Numbered from the stretch's first letter, positions 34,859 through 45,192 are shown. The stretch: DNA of 64,000 nucleotides from Holophaga sp. (GCA_016715205.1 JADKBC010000004.1:124001-188000); one strand, 5' to 3'. A program made the numbers and translations. The notes: generated by a model not told the origin, from the letters alone.

Positions 34859-36339
34859 TCAGGGCAGATACGCCCCCTGAGGCTGCGTCATGCCGGCAAG
34901 ATGCCAGTCTTTTTGGGCGCGCTCGGCGGCTTTGAGGTGGTCCAGTAGTTGAGACAGGTTTTCGCCACTGGGGACGACGGGGATGCCCAGTTGTTCCTGG
35001 AGTTGGGCCAGGGTCATGTCATCCAGGAACATGGTTTCAGGGTGCACGTCATCAGCGCCAATCAGGGTGTACTGGTCCGTGGGGCCCATGTGGGTGCGCA
35101 GGGAGGCGCTGGGGATGACGATGGCGTCCACCCATTCCGCCGCGCCGCCGTGGGCCTCGCGATCGGCGTGGGCAGCGTAGAGGAGATCCTTGCCGCAGAG
35201 CAGCCCCGCCACGGTGACGGTGGTGCCAAAGGTGAAGTTCTGCACGGCTTGGGCGCGAAGCTGGCTGCCAGTATGGCGATTCAGTTCGGCCAGGGTTCGG
35301 TTCAAGGTGGGGGCAAAACTGGACCCGGTCAGCAGCAGCACCTTGCGGCCCGCATAGCCTGCGGCCTTGGGGCTTCGTACAAACCGCTTGGCATGTTCCC
35401 GGAACCGGCGCACGAGGCCCACGCCGTTTTCGAGTTGAGCCCAACTGCGGGAATAAAAATTCCGACCAGGCACTTCGATATCGGCCCGGGTGAACCATTC
35501 GTCCGCCAGCAACAGCCAGGGCTCATCGTCGTTGGCTTTGCTGTGTTTTCGCACCTCGGGCGCCCATTGCTTCACCCAGGCCGCGGCGAAGGTAGGATCC
35601 ACATCGGGAATCTCGGCCAAGCCTTCACGGTGCGCCGTGAGGCCCACAGGCACGCAGGATAGGGAGAGACGCCACCCTTGCCAGCCCATGGCCCGCTGGT
35701 CTGGAAGGATCGTCGCTCCCAGAGTTCCTTCACCGTTTTTTCCCACACCCAGCCATCGTTGAGGCCGGGCACCAGCACCACTTGGGTGTGGATATGGATG
35801 CCGCCTTCCAGCAGGCGGTCGATCTTCCTCAGGATATTGCCCTCGCGAGGGTTGCCCACCAGCTTCACGCGCATTTCCGGGTCGGTGGCGTGGACCGAAA
35901 CGTGGAGGGGGCTCAGACGCTCGCGAATAATGCGGTCGAGTTCGGCATCATCACTGGAGCTCAGGGTGCTGAAGTGGCCGTACAGGAAGGACAGCCGGAT
36001 GTCTTCATCCTTCAGGTAAAGGGATTTGCGGAAGCCCTTGGGCATCTGGTGCACAAAGCAGAACACGCAGTTTTGTTTGCAGACCTTGACCTCATCCTGG
36101 GCCAAATCCAGGCCCAGCCCATCCCCAGCATTTTCAATGAGCACCGTGGAGCGTTGACCTTGGGGGTTCTGGAAGGTGACTTCAGTCTCGTCCCGCTCCC
36201 CCACCAGGAATTGGTAACTGAGCTGGTCCAGCACCGGCTCACCGTTGATGGTCAGGATATGATCCCCCGGCTGGATTCCGGCTTCTTCGGCCAAGCTGCC
36301 GGGCACGATGGAAATGACCTGAACACCCTTTGCTTTCAT
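34859..36339 (-). CDS. PDZ / radical-SAM-like / DUF512 protein (frameshift)
   Basis: Family with an N-terminal PDZ domain (SLAEEAGIQPGDHILTINGEP), a cysteine motif CKQNCVFCFVHQMPKG resembling radical SAM proteins, HVSVHATDPEMRVKL, then the DUF512 domain (VPVGLTAHREGL to the C-terminus). Function is unknown; an iron-sulphur enzyme is likely. The first part (36339 to about 35670) and second part (about 35665 to 34859) are in different frames; a 2-base TC duplication or a 1-base loss within 35661-35673 accounts for this. Corrected length is about 490 residues, normal for the family. Confidence 0.82.
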
Positions 36340-36409
36340 TCGAACTCCGAGCTTCCAGTCTCAGGGGCCAAAGCTCCTGCCACAACGGGAAAGATGAAAA
36401 GCCTTCCGA

Positions 36410-36448
36410 TTGAAATTATTGAATTTCTAAATAAATATGCCGCATAAT
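36410..36448 (+). promoter_or_regulatory. AT-rich promoter region of the cysteine synthase-like gene
   Basis: An AT-rich island in GC-rich surroundings. The best hexamer pair is TTGAAT (36419-36424) with CATAAT (36443-36448), 18-base spacer; an overlapping TTGAAA (36410-36415) is a second -35 candidate. Initiation would give a leader of about 15 bases. Confidence 0.45.
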
Positions 36449-36471
36449 TTTGTTTTATGTGTGGAGACTCC

Positions 36472-37535
36472 ATGGGTGCAAACCTCCAGGATCGTTTCGC
36501 CGAGCTTTCCCGGCTCGTGGGGAACACCCCTCTGCTGGCCATCGATTTCGTGTTCAGGGGGGGGCACCGCCGGATTTTTGCCAAGGCCGAGAATTTCAAT
36601 TTCACCGGCAGCATCAAGGACCGCATGGCCCTGCACATTCTCCGCACGGCCCGCGCCAGCGGTGCCCTGAAACCCGGGGCCCCCATCGCCGAGGCCACTA
36701 GCGGCAACACGGGCATTGCCTTTGCGGCGCTCGGCCGCGCGCTGGGGCACCCGGTCACGATTTTCATGCCGGATTGGATGAGCCAGGAGCGCAAGGACCT
36801 CATCCGGTCCTTTGGGGCCGAGATTCGCCTGGTGACTTCCGAAGAAGGTGGTTTTTTAGGCTCCATTCGCATGAGCGAGGATTGGGCCGCCCGCACGCCC
36901 AACGGCTTTCTGCCCTGCCAATTCACCAATGAAGCTAATGTGGAAGCCCATTTCTGAGCACTGGGCCGGAAATCCTGGCCCAACTTCAGGCTCGGGGATT
37001 GAAGCCTGATGCCTTCGTGGCCGGGGTTGGCACCGGCGGCACAGTTATGGGCGTGGGCAAGTTCCTGAAGGGGCAGGTGCCCACGATCAAGGTTCATCCC
37101 ATGGAACCCGAGAATTCACCCACTCTGCGCACGGGATGCAAGATCGGCAAGCATCGGATCCAGGGCATCTCCGACGAATTCATCCCCGCTATTGTCAAGC
37201 TGGACCAGTTGGATGCCATCGTCAGTGTGGACGATGGCGATGCCATCCTCATGGCCCAGAAACTGGCGCGACTCGGCCTGGGCGTAGGTATCAGCTCCGG
37301 GGCCAATTTCCTGGCGGCGCTGATGGCCCAGGAAAAACTGGGATCGGATGCGGTGGTGGTGACGATCTTCTGTGATGACAACAAGAAATACTTGAGCACC
37401 GACCTGATGCGGGACGAACCCTCGAAGCCAGGCTTTCTTAGCTCTGAAATCGAACTGGTGAGCTTCGATTCGGCGAACCGGGTGTGCGAGGTTTGTCAGC
37501 AGAATGATACGTCGATGGGCTGCACGAACTGCTGA
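36472..37535 (+). CDS. Cysteine synthase-family PLP enzyme with Cys-rich tail (frameshift)
   Basis: PLP-dependent beta-replacing enzyme of the CysK/CysM/CBS family. The PLP Lys is in NFTGSIKDRMA, the substrate loop is TSGNTG, and the phosphate loop is GVGTGGTVMG. The frame stops at 36957 but continues in another frame from about 36954: restoring one C gives HFLSTGPEILAQL and a normal protein of about 355 residues. The extreme C-terminus is VCEVCQQNDTSMGCTNC, two CxxC pairs, which ordinary cysteine synthases lack. ATG 36472 follows GGAG at a good distance; an in-frame ATG five codons upstream is less likely. Confidence 0.83.
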
Positions 37536-37690
37536 CGGGCAATCGAAAAAAATCCCCGAAGATCCCCACGAATCCCCGGCTGATTATTTTTGGATGCAAA
37601 AGGACAGCCGAAGTCAGCCGTGCACCGCTTCGCGCCCGCCGCCAGGGGGCTTCGTGTGCCTTCGTTGCTATCTTTTTGGAGGCGGCCCCT

Positions 37691-39624
37691 TCAGGCCTGC
37701 CGCTTTTCTTCCAGTTCCAGCCATTCCATTTCGAGCTCGTCGAGTTGCTGCTTGGTGGCATCGCGGTCCCGAAGGGCCTGATGTCCCGGCGCTTCGGCGC
37801 TGGCGAAGGCTAAGGGGTCGGCGGTGGCGGCATCGCAGGCTGCGATGCGGGCGTGCAGGGCGGCCATGGCAGCCTCCACTTCGACCACTCGGCGCTGCTC
37901 TTTCTGGGTGAGGCCAGGTTTCTTGAGCTTGGGAGATTCGATCCGGGGCGCGGTTTTGGCAATTTCAGCCTTGGCGGGCATCTCCAGGGCGAGGCGATCT
38001 GATCGCAGGCTCTTGACCGTGGCGGGATTGCCTTCATACAGCTCCCAGCGCGGCGTGCCCTGGGGATTGAAGGCCAGGGTGTGCGTGGCCACCTGATCCA
38101 GAAAGAAACGATCGTGGCTCACCAGCAGCAGCGTGCCGGGGAATTCCAGCAGGGCTTCTTCCAGATTTTGCAAGGTGGCGATATCCAGGTCGTTGGTGGG
38201 TTCGTCCAGCACCAATAGATCCGACGGATGCAGCATGGCCTTGGCCAGGAGCAAGCGGTTGCGCTCACCGCCCGAGGCTGTGGAGGCCAGCCGCCCTTGC
38301 TGCTCCACGGGGAAGCCAAAGCGGGTGAGGTAGACGTGAGTGAGGATGGTGGCATCCTGCACCTTCACGATGGCCGCGCGGTCGGCCAGATTTTCCAGGA
38401 TGCTGAGGTTGCCATCCAGTTCGCCCCGGCCCTGGGAAATGGCCGAAAGGGAAAGTTTGGGATGGCGGGTCACCTCTCCTTGGGTGGGCGTGAGATCTCC
38501 CAGAATCAGTTTCAAGAAGGTAGATTTGCCGCAGCCGTTGGGGCCCAGCAGGGCCACGCGCATGCCGCGCTGGAGGGAGAGATCCAGGCCGCCGATCAAT
38601 TCGGGGCCGTCCCCGTAGGAAAACGAAACGCCTTTGACATGGAGCAAAGCATCGCTGCGGTTTTCGCCGCCTTTGAAGGTGATGGCTTGGCGTGTTTCCT
38701 CGCGGGTGCGCTCGGCCACATCGTCTTTCATATCCAGCACGTCCTGAATGCGCAACTTGCTCTTGCGGGTGCGGGCCTTGGCACCCCGGCGCAGCCACGC
38801 CATCTCGCGGCGCAGGCGGTTCTGCATATGCTCGGTGAGGCGGGCTTCCCGGAATTCCCGGTCGGATTTCTCCAGCAGATAGTCGCTGTAGCTGCCTTCA
38901 TAGCTGGCGATACTGCCTTCTTCCAGTTCCAGCATTCGATCCACCACGCCATCCAGCAGATGCCGGTCGTGGGTGATGAGGAGCAGGGCGCCCTCGAAAT
39001 GCTGCAGCCACGCTTCCAGTTTTCGACCTGTTCGGGATCGAGGTGGTTGGTGGGTTCGTCCAGCACCATCACATCGGGGTCCTTCAACCAAGCTTGGGCC
39101 AGAGCCACGCGTTTGCGCCAACCGCCCGAAAGGGATTCGACCTTGGCCTCCAGATCCACCAGGCCCCATGTCGTCTGGGCTTCCTTCAGGCGGGGTTCCA
39201 GATCCCAGCCCATGTGGGCCAGATGATGTTCCACGGAGGCCAATTCCTGGTGAAGCCTTTCTTCCAGGGCCGGTTCGGGTTTCACATGAAGGCGATGCAG
39301 TTCTTCGTGGATTTCACCGTGGCGGCTGATCAGGGCGGCGTGATCGGCCAGGGCGGATTCCAGGGCTTCGCGGATGGTGGCGTCAGGTGCGAAGTGCGGA
39401 TCCTGGGCCAGCCGCGCCACGCGCAGCCCCTGAGTGATCACCACTTCACCGGAATCCGGCATTTCTTCCTGGGAAAGGAGCTTAAAAAGCGTGGATTTGC
39501 CGGTGCCATTGCGCCCGATGAGGCCCACTTTTTCGCCCTGCATGAGGCCGAAGGAAAGGTCTTCAAGGATGGGCTGGGCGCCGTAGCGCTTGCTCACCTT
39601 GACGAGACTCAGGGCAATGGGCAT
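37691..39624 (-). CDS. ABC-F family ATPase (Uup/EttA-like; frameshift)
   Basis: Soluble twin-ATPase that acts on ribosomes or DNA intermediates rather than transport. The first ATPase (Walker A GRNGTGKST, signature LSGGW, Walker B VMVLDEPTNHLD) and second ATPase (GPNGCGKST, ASGGERNRLLLAKAM, LLVLDEPTNDLD) are joined by the ABC-F linker (about 230-310) and followed by a coiled-coil C-terminus (about 545-640), as in Uup. The frame breaks at the TTTT run at 39020-39023; adding one A on the coding strand gives QVEKLEAWLQHFEGALLLITHD. Corrected length is about 640 residues. Confidence 0.88.
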
Positions 39625-39666
39625 GGAAACTCCTAGCCTTTCAGTTTCGCATGGTGCAAGGCAGAC

Positions 39667-39945
39667 TCAGAGTTCCCATTCCTTGAGGGCACCCAGGAGG
39701 CGATCCAGTTGCTCCGTTTCGGTGGTGTGGAACCGGCTCACTAGCTTCCAGCCCTGGGCCACCTTCTGATACCGGTGCAGCCAGAGGAAGGGGCCTTCCC
39801 AGTCGGCCTCGGGGCCGTTGCGGGTCTTCACCAGAAAGGCCACCGACGTCCATGGTCCGCGGCTTAACACCTTGCGGCCCAGTTCCTCCAGGCCGGTTTC
39901 GTCATCGTGTTCCAGGATCAGATCATCGATATCGGGCACGATCAT
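39667..39945 (-). CDS. Conserved-looking hypothetical protein
   Basis: A 92-residue acidic, soluble protein (MIVPDIDDLILEHDDETG...). It has no signal peptide or membrane segment. The C-terminal half reads like a small alpha/beta fold (LWLHRYQKVAQGWKLVSRFHTTETEQLDRLLGALKEWEL). I do not recognise a family. It lies between rpoZ and the ABC-F gene on the same strand, downstream of the rpoZ terminator. Confidence 0.6.
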   Translation of the reverse strand: MIVPDIDDLILEHDDETGLEELGRKVLSRGPWTSVAFLVKTRNGPEADWEGPFLWLHRYQKVAQGWKLVSRFHTTETEQLDRLLGALKEWEL

Positions 39946-39973
39946 GGCAGGCTCCAGCGGTCCAAGTGTGCAG

Positions 39974-39997
39974 CAAAAAGGGCTCCGAAGAGCCCTT
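39974..39997 (-). terminator. Terminator of rpoZ
   Basis: On the minus strand AAGGGCTC-TTCG-GAGCCCTT with a stable UUCG tetraloop runs directly into a T-run. It lies 20 bases past the rpoZ stop. Confidence 0.88.
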
Positions 39998-40017
39998 GAA
40001 TGCGAGGGAGATGGAGC

Positions 40018-40302
40018 CTACTCGACCGAGATGGGGACTTCGGTGGTGTAGTCGTAGATGACGATTTCCGGCGTCTCGAAAGCGATGCGGCTTTCTTCCA
40101 CTTCCTTGACGGAGACCTGGGCCCAGAAGGAAGCCAGTTTGGGGGCGTCCTGGGCTTGGCCCAGCTTGTTGACGGGCACGATCACTTCGACCTTGGGATA
40201 GGCGCCGCGCTGGAGCTGCTCGCAGCGTTTGCCCGAAACCATGACAAAGCGATACTTGTTGCTGATTTCTTCAGGAATGTGAACGACGGTGCGTTGAATC
40301 AT
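40018..40302 (-). CDS. rpoZ: RNA polymerase omega subunit-like protein
   Basis: Omega promotes folding and assembly of the RNA polymerase beta' subunit. 94 residues; the segment SNKYRFVMVSGKRCEQLQRGAYPKVE matches the conserved omega region (R-F-x-V-x-x-AxKRxxQL). The remainder is divergent, and the C-terminal part (VEESRIAFETPEIVIYDYTTE) differs from E. coli. A single-gene unit with its own terminator, divergent from coaBC. In many bacteria rpoZ neighbours coaBC, which supports the call. Confidence 0.82.
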   Translation of the reverse strand: MIQRTVVHIPEEISNKYRFVMVSGKRCEQLQRGAYPKVEVIVPVNKLGQAQDAPKLASFWAQVSVKEVEESRIAFETPEIVIYDYTTEVPISVE

Positions 40303-40392
40303 GGATAGTCCTCAAGACTGGCCAGTCTAGCACGAGGTGGCGACAGCCTCCAGAAGAAAGGGCTGAGCTACCATATGGGAATCGGGGGAACC

Positions 40393-41591
40393 ATGAAGAT
40401 CCTGCTGGGCGTAACGGGTGGCATTGCGGCCTACAAGGCGGCGGATCTGGCCCGGATGCTGGTAAAGCGAGGCCATCAGGTGCGCTGCTGCTTGACCGAT
40501 GCAGGCAGCCGGTTCATCACGCCCTTGACCCTGGCCACCCTCACGGGCGAGCCCTGTTTTGGGGCCAATCCCGATTATCACGAATGGCGACCCAACCCAA
40601 AAGTCGAGCACGTGGATCTGGCGCGGTGGGCGGACCTGGTGGCCGTGGTGCCCGCCACTGCCGATATCCTCGGCAAGACCGCCAACGGACTGGCCAACGA
40701 CCTGCTCTCCACCATCCTGTTGGCCACCACGGCCAAGGTGTTGTGGGCCCCCGCCATGAACAAGGCCATGTGGGCGCACCCCGCTGTGCAAGCCAATGTG
40801 GCTACCCTGCGCGGGTTCGGCCATGCTTTTGTGGAACCCATCGAAGGCATGCTGGCCTGCGGCGAGGAAGGTGCTGGGAAGCTGGCGGAAGTGGGCGACA
40901 TTTTGGAAGCCATCGAGGGTCAGGGCAGGGCGAGCATTCCCACCTTGGTGGGCAAGCACATCCTGGTGACCGCCGGGCCTACCCGCGAAGATCTGGATCC
41001 CGTTCGCACCCTGACCAACCGTGCCAGCGGCGCCATGGGCATTGAGGTTGCGCGGGCCCTGCGGGATTCGGGTGCCCAGGTGCATCTGGTGGTGGGTGGG
41101 GAACTGGCTGTCCCCCAAGGGATAGAAGCCTTCCGGGTGCGCAGTGCCCAGGACATGCTGGATGCCTGTTTATCCCTGTGGCCTCGAATGGATGGCGTGG
41201 TGGCGGCTGCTGCGGTGGCCGATCAGCGCCCGGATTCCTTTGCCGATCAGAAGGCCAAGAAGCAGGAGGGGCCTGAAACCCTGGTGCTGGTGCGGACCCC
41301 GGATATCCTCGCAACCCTAGCCCAGGCGCGTCGACCCGAGCAATGGGCCATCGGCTTTGCGGCAGAAAGTGAAAACCATCTGGCCAACGCCACCCAGAAA
41401 TTGCAAAAAAGTGTCTGGATGCCGTGTTGTTGAACGATATCTCGGCAGGGAAGGGCTTTGGGCACCAGGCGAATACGCTGATCCCCGTCACCGCTCAGGG
41501 CGGTGGGACGCCCATTGGCCCCATGCCCAAGGATCAACTGGCCCAGGCCGTGGTGGTCTGGCTGGGTAGTTTTCTAAAGGGCCGGGTTTAA
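40393..41591 (+). CDS. coaBC: Coenzyme A biosynthesis bifunctional protein CoaBC (frameshift near C-terminus)
   Basis: Bifunctional phosphopantothenoylcysteine synthetase/decarboxylase. The CoaC half (1-180) shows LLGVTGGIAAYKAADLAR, the active-site His in VEHVDLARWADLVAVVPATAD, PAMNKAMW, and the Cys in GMLACGEEG. The CoaB half starts at about 188 (HILVTAGPTREDLDPVRTLTNRASGAMG). The frame is lost at the A-run 41405-41410; one more A gives LQKKCLDAVLLNDISAGKGFG and a normal end at 41591. Full length is about 399 residues. It lies next to rpoZ, a common pairing. GGGGGA precedes the ATG at 40393. Confidence 0.9.
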
Positions 41592-42047
41592 CCAGGGCAG
41601 GGTTTCGCTGGGGGCACCCACCACGTTGCCCACCCGGACCGCAGCCACCACGATCCAGCCTGCGGGGCGACCGATACTGGAAAGATCCATCCGAAAGCTC
41701 TTACCCGGGGAGGGTAGGTCGGGTCGGCGCTGCTCGAGCACGACCTCCCCTTTGGAAAGTACCTCGGCCGGGCTGGGGCGGGCGCTGCCAAGGGGCAGGT
41801 GATAGACCCGAACCGCCTCGATGCCGATCAAGCCAGTTCCGTTGGTGTCCTGGGTGGGCAGAACCACTTCCAATTGACGCGCAGGTTGCCATTGCACGCG
41901 GCAAGGCTGGGCGCTGATCCGGGGCCGGGGAATGGGGTCTCCCTTGCGGGCGCAGGCGCTGGATCCAAGCCCCAAGGGGATGGAAATTAGGAGGAGAAGG
42001 GCGGGCTTTGGTAGGCTGATGGTTCGCACCGTTCTATGATGCCCCAT
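41574..42047 (-). CDS. Putative lipoprotein
   Basis: 157 residues with a lipoprotein signal: hydrophobic stretch ALLLLISIPLGLG then lipobox SSAC. The mature protein (about 120 residues) begins ARKGDPIPRPR; its core resembles a fibronectin-like beta domain (QLEVVLPTQDTNGTGLIGIEAVRVYHL), but this is only an impression. The 3' end overlaps the corrected coaBC end by 18 bases; the 5' end is divergent from accC with 47 bases between. The GTG 7 codons in is an alternative start. Confidence 0.6.
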   Translation of the reverse strand: MGHHRTVRTISLPKPALLLLISIPLGLGSSACARKGDPIPRPRISAQPCRVQWQPARQLEVVLPTQDTNGTGLIGIEAVRVYHLPLGSARPSPAEVLSKGEVVLEQRRPDLPSPGKSFRMDLSSIGRPAGWIVVAAVRVGNVVGAPSETLPWLNPAL

Positions 42048-42094
42048 CGTGTTGCCTTTCGGGCGGCACGGAAGTTCGGAAAGGACACGACCCC

Positions 42095-43584
42095 ATGCCA
42101 GTCACCAAACTGCTCATTGCCAATCGAGGGGAGATTGCCTGCCGCATCATCCGCACCTGCCGGGAAATGGAGATTCCCACGGTGGCGGTGTTTTCGGATT
42201 CGGATCGGGGTTCCATGCATGTTCGCTTGGCGGTGGGGTCTTATCCCATTGGCCCCACCCCAGCCGGGAAAGCTACATGCGGGTGGAGAAAATCATTGAA
42301 GTCGCAAAAATATCCGGGGCAGATGCGGTGCATCCAGGCTACGGCTTTTTCAGCGAAGACCCCGAAGCGGCGCGCAAGATCATCGAGGCCGGGCTGACCT
42401 GGGTGGGCCCCAGCCCCGAAGTGCTCGAACTCATGGGCGACAAGGTCAAATCCCGGGAAATTGCCCAGAAAGTGGGCGTCCCGGTCCTGCCGGGGATCCA
42501 CGAGACCTTGGATGACGAAAGTCTGGTGGCCAAAGCCGGGGAGCTGGGCTATCCGTTGATGGTCAAGCCCGTGCTTGGTCGCGATGGCAAGGGCATGCGG
42601 ATGGTCCGAACGCCCGGAGAATTGCGCCGCGCTCTGCCCAGGGTGAAGGGCGAAGCCATCTTCAGTTTCTGGGATGAGCGGGTCTATGTGGAAAAAGCCC
42701 TGCTGAAACCCCATCACGTGGAAGTGCAAATCGCTGGGGATAGTCACGGGAACTTCGTGCACATGTGGGAGCGGGATGGTTCGCTCCAGCGGCGTTTCCA
42801 GCAGGTGGCCGAAGAGGCGCCTTCGCCCTTCGTGACGCCGGAGCTGCGGGTTCGCCTGGGCGAAGCGGCCGTCGCCATCGCACGCGAGGTCGGCTACGTC
42901 GGCATCGGTACCGTGGAATTCCTGCTGGACGAAGACAAGAATTTCTATTTCCTGGAGATGACTTGCCGCATTCAGGGTGGTCATGCGGTTACCGAGTGGA
43001 TCACGGGCGAGGATCTGGTTCGCTGGCAGATTCGGGTGGCCCGGGGCGAAACCCTGCCCTTGACCCAGGAACAGATTCCCCTGCTCGGTCATGCCATCCA
43101 GTGCCGCATCAACGCGGAAGATCCCGACCGGGATTTCGCGCCCAGCGCTGGTGCCATCAACTACCTGCGCACGCCCGCCGGGCGCAACCTGCGCGATGAC
43201 AGCGGCGTCTATTACGGCTGGGAACTGTCGGCCTTCTACGCCCCGCTCCTTTCCAAACTGAGCACCTGGGGGCCCAACCGGGATCTAGCCATCGCCCGGA
43301 TGCATGCGGCCCTGTCGGAGTATCGCGTGGGCGGCGTTCGCAACAACGTGGCCTTCCACAAAGCGCTGACGGAACACAAACCGTTCCTGAAGGGCGAATA
43401 CTGCACCAACCTCTTGAACCACACCTGGTGGAAGCAGCGTGGCCTGGGCCCCAACCTCAAATTTGCCGTGGCTGCCGCTCTGTACGACGAGCTGGAGCAG
43501 GAAGAACGCCGGGCCCAGCAGCCCTTGGCTTCCGATGCCCATGGCGAAGCTTGGAAACGCCACGGAAAACTGAACAGGCTCTAG
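42095..43584 (+). CDS. accC: Biotin carboxylase subunit of an acyl-CoA carboxylase (frameshift near N-terminus)
   Basis: ATP-grasp enzyme that carboxylates biotin for malonyl-CoA or methylmalonyl-CoA formation. It starts KLLIANRGEIACRIIRTC; further landmarks are HPGYGFFSEDPE, the ATP-grasp loop KPVLGRDGKGMRMV, FLEMTCRIQGGHAVTEW and GHAIQCRINAEDP. The frame breaks near 42264: adding one C gives PTPARESYMRVEKIIEV, joining two halves cleanly. Length about 496 residues, slightly more than E. coli AccC. accB-like biotin carrier follows 26 bases on. No carboxyltransferase is in the window, so the acyl-CoA substrate is unknown. Confidence 0.9.
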
Positions 43585-43610
43585 GCTTTTGATTTGAACG
43601 GGATGGAACG

Positions 43611-44153
43611 ATGAAACGCACACTCACCATTGGCGATGAAACCCACGAACTGGAAATCCACCGCCACCACGGCAAATTGACCATGGTGTGGGATGGGGAA
43701 GAGATTCCCCTGGATCTGGTCAAGGTTGAACCCACCAGCTACTCGATCATCATGGATGGCCATTCGGTGGGCGCGAACATCGACCGGGTTCGCACCATCG
43801 ATCCCGACCTCCATGGTTTTCGCGCCAGCCTTTACGACGGCGCCTATGAGTTCACCCTCCAGGACCCGCACAAAACACTGTTGGCTGCGGCCATGGCGCG
43901 CGCCAAGCAGGCCGGTGGCGGCTTGATGAAGGCCATGATGCCTGGCAAGGTGCTGAAGATGCTCGTTCACGAAGGCGAAATCGTGGAAGAGGGCCAGCCC
44001 ATCCTAATCCTCGAAGCCATGAAGATGCAGAACGAATACATCGCGCCCATGAATGCCAAGGTGACCCGCATTCATGTGGAAGAAGGCACCGCCCTGGAAA
44101 TCAATAGTCCGATGGTGACCCTGACACCCGTGGAAACCGCCACCTCGGTCTAG
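43611..44153 (+). CDS. Biotin carboxyl carrier protein
   Basis: 180 residues with a C-terminal biotinyl domain; the biotinylated Lys is in LEAMKMQNEY (about residue 139), preceded by MMPGKVLKMLVHEGEIVEEGQPI. The N-terminal 95 residues form a beta-rich domain (DETHELEIHRHHGKLTMVWDGEE) like that in propionyl/acyl-CoA carboxylase alpha chains, as if the long alpha chain had been split in two here. It pairs with the biotin carboxylase just upstream. Confidence 0.9.
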   Translation: MKRTLTIGDETHELEIHRHHGKLTMVWDGEEIPLDLVKVEPTSYSIIMDGHSVGANIDRVRTIDPDLHGFRASLYDGAYEFTLQDPHKTLLAAAMARAKQAGGGLMKAMMPGKVLKMLVHEGEIVEEGQPILILEAMKMQNEYIAPMNAKVTRIHVEEGTALEINSPMVTLTPVETATSV

Positions 44154-44187
44154 CATGCCGCACGGGTCGTGAATGCTAGACTGGCGT

Positions 44188-44382
44188 ATGGCCAAAATTA
44201 TGGTTCCCCCTGACATCCTTTCGGCCATCAATGCCGCCAATGAGAAGGTGAAAGAACCCTCCCTTCCGAACCGTGCCAAGCGCAAGGAAGCGGACCCCAA
44301 GAGTGGTGCCACCGAAAAGCAGAGCATCCGGCCTGCACGCACCGCCATTGCCCACGTGCGTGGGGGCAATAAAGGGAAGTGA
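44188..44382 (+). CDS. Small hypothetical protein
   Basis: A 64-residue basic, Lys/Ala-rich sequence (MAKIMVPPDILSAINAANEKVKEPSLPNRAKRKEADPKS...). It looks disordered. No clear ribosome-binding site. It lies in the accB downstream region and could be cotranscribed. No family recognised; it might be a chance frame. Confidence 0.4.
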   Translation: MAKIMVPPDILSAINAANEKVKEPSLPNRAKRKEADPKSGATEKQSIRPARTAIAHVRGGNKGK

Positions 44383-44466
44383 GGACAGAGGCTAAATTCC
44401 AGACATCTTGACGGCAGTCAAGGTGGGCAATGGAATTACGCCCACACTTGCGGCATGGGAGACTCC

Positions 44467-44706
44467 ATGTCCGATGCTATTCACGGTCATCAAATGTTCG
44501 AGCTTGTCGCCAGCCGAAGCGAGGGCTGGGACCTCGCTGAACTCCAATTGGAATCCGAATCCAGGTGGGGCAAGAATTCCGATTTCTGCAACTGCCACGG
44601 GGACCAATTTTCCTTCGATACCCTGATTCCCTTTCTTGCCGAGAAAGGGAAGGTGCGCGTCGAGTTGGATCGAGTATTCGCTGGGGAAGCGCCCCACCAT
44701 CACTGA
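44467..44706 (+). CDS. YecH-family metal-binding protein (DUF2492)
   Basis: 79 residues beginning SDAIHGHQMFELV, with FCNCHGDQFSFDTLIPFLAEKGKVRVE and a final HHH. The IHGH start, the C-N-C-H and the L..FLA.KGK pattern match the small YecH/DUF2492 family, proposed to bind metal. Biological role unknown. GGGAG lies just before the ATG. The gene overlaps an antisense open frame on the minus strand that I consider spurious. Confidence 0.7.
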   Translation: MSDAIHGHQMFELVASRSEGWDLAELQLESESRWGKNSDFCNCHGDQFSFDTLIPFLAEKGKVRVELDRVFAGEAPHHH

Positions 44707-44725
44707 TGCCTGCCAATGGTTTGTT

Positions 44726-45082
44726 CTATGCGGTGGTCGCCTGCCGCGTGAGTACGCCCAGAAAGGTAAGGGGATCCTCGGAATCATTGATCAAGCCGTG
44801 GGTACCTCCAGCCTTCACCAGGAAGAGATCCCCGGGGCCGAGGGGAAACCGCTCACCGTTCAGAATGCCGATGCCGTGCCCTTCCAGGATCAGGTAAAGA
44901 TCTTCGGTGTTGGGATGGGCGTGTTCGCCAATGGTGGAGCCGGGATCCAGCGTGGTGCGGCCCATGCTGACGATGCCGGACATTTCACCGTCTTTCAGAA
45001 AGTCCACTCCCCGGGCCGCGCCATGGCCGCCTCGGATATTAACTTTAGATTCTTCCATCAGCGAAGCATGCCTACGGATCAT
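44726..45082 (-). CDS. Cupin-domain protein
   Basis: 118 residues forming a single cupin barrel: metal motif 1 GEHAHPNTEDLYLILEGHG (GxxxHxHxxxE-like, with HAHPNTED) and motif 2 PGDLFLVKAGGTHGL. Such small cupins often bind a metal and a small ligand or serve as isomerases; the substrate cannot be inferred. GGAGGCACC precedes the ATG, supporting the long start. Its stop is 19 bases from the convergent YecH-like gene stop. Confidence 0.85.
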   Translation of the reverse strand: MIRRHASLMEESKVNIRGGHGAARGVDFLKDGEMSGIVSMGRTTLDPGSTIGEHAHPNTEDLYLILEGHGIGILNGERFPLGPGDLFLVKAGGTHGLINDSEDPLTFLGVLTRQATTA

Positions 45083-45170
45083 GGTGCCTCCTGAGTGACT
45101 CTATTCTGCTCCCGCGGGAGCCTACCACCCAGCCTTTCAGCGATTCAATCCCGTTAGCCCGAAAGTAGAA

Positions 45171-45188
45171 GGCCCCCTCACGGGGGCC
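45171..45188 (-). terminator. Terminator after tRNA-Gly
   Basis: GGCCCCC-GTGA-GGGGGCC on the minus strand, followed by TTCTACTTT. It starts 5 bases past the tRNA 3' end. Confidence 0.75.
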
Positions 45189-45192
45189 ACAT

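Noticed and set aside
41405..41410. Programmed ribosomal frameshift in coaBC at an A-run
   Set aside because: Similar small shifts at other homopolymers occur in seven more genes here, so a sequencing cause is simpler.
44392..44787. A 131-codon minus-strand frame overlapping the YecH-like gene
   Set aside because: The plus-strand frame has a ribosome-binding site and family motifs; the minus frame has neither.
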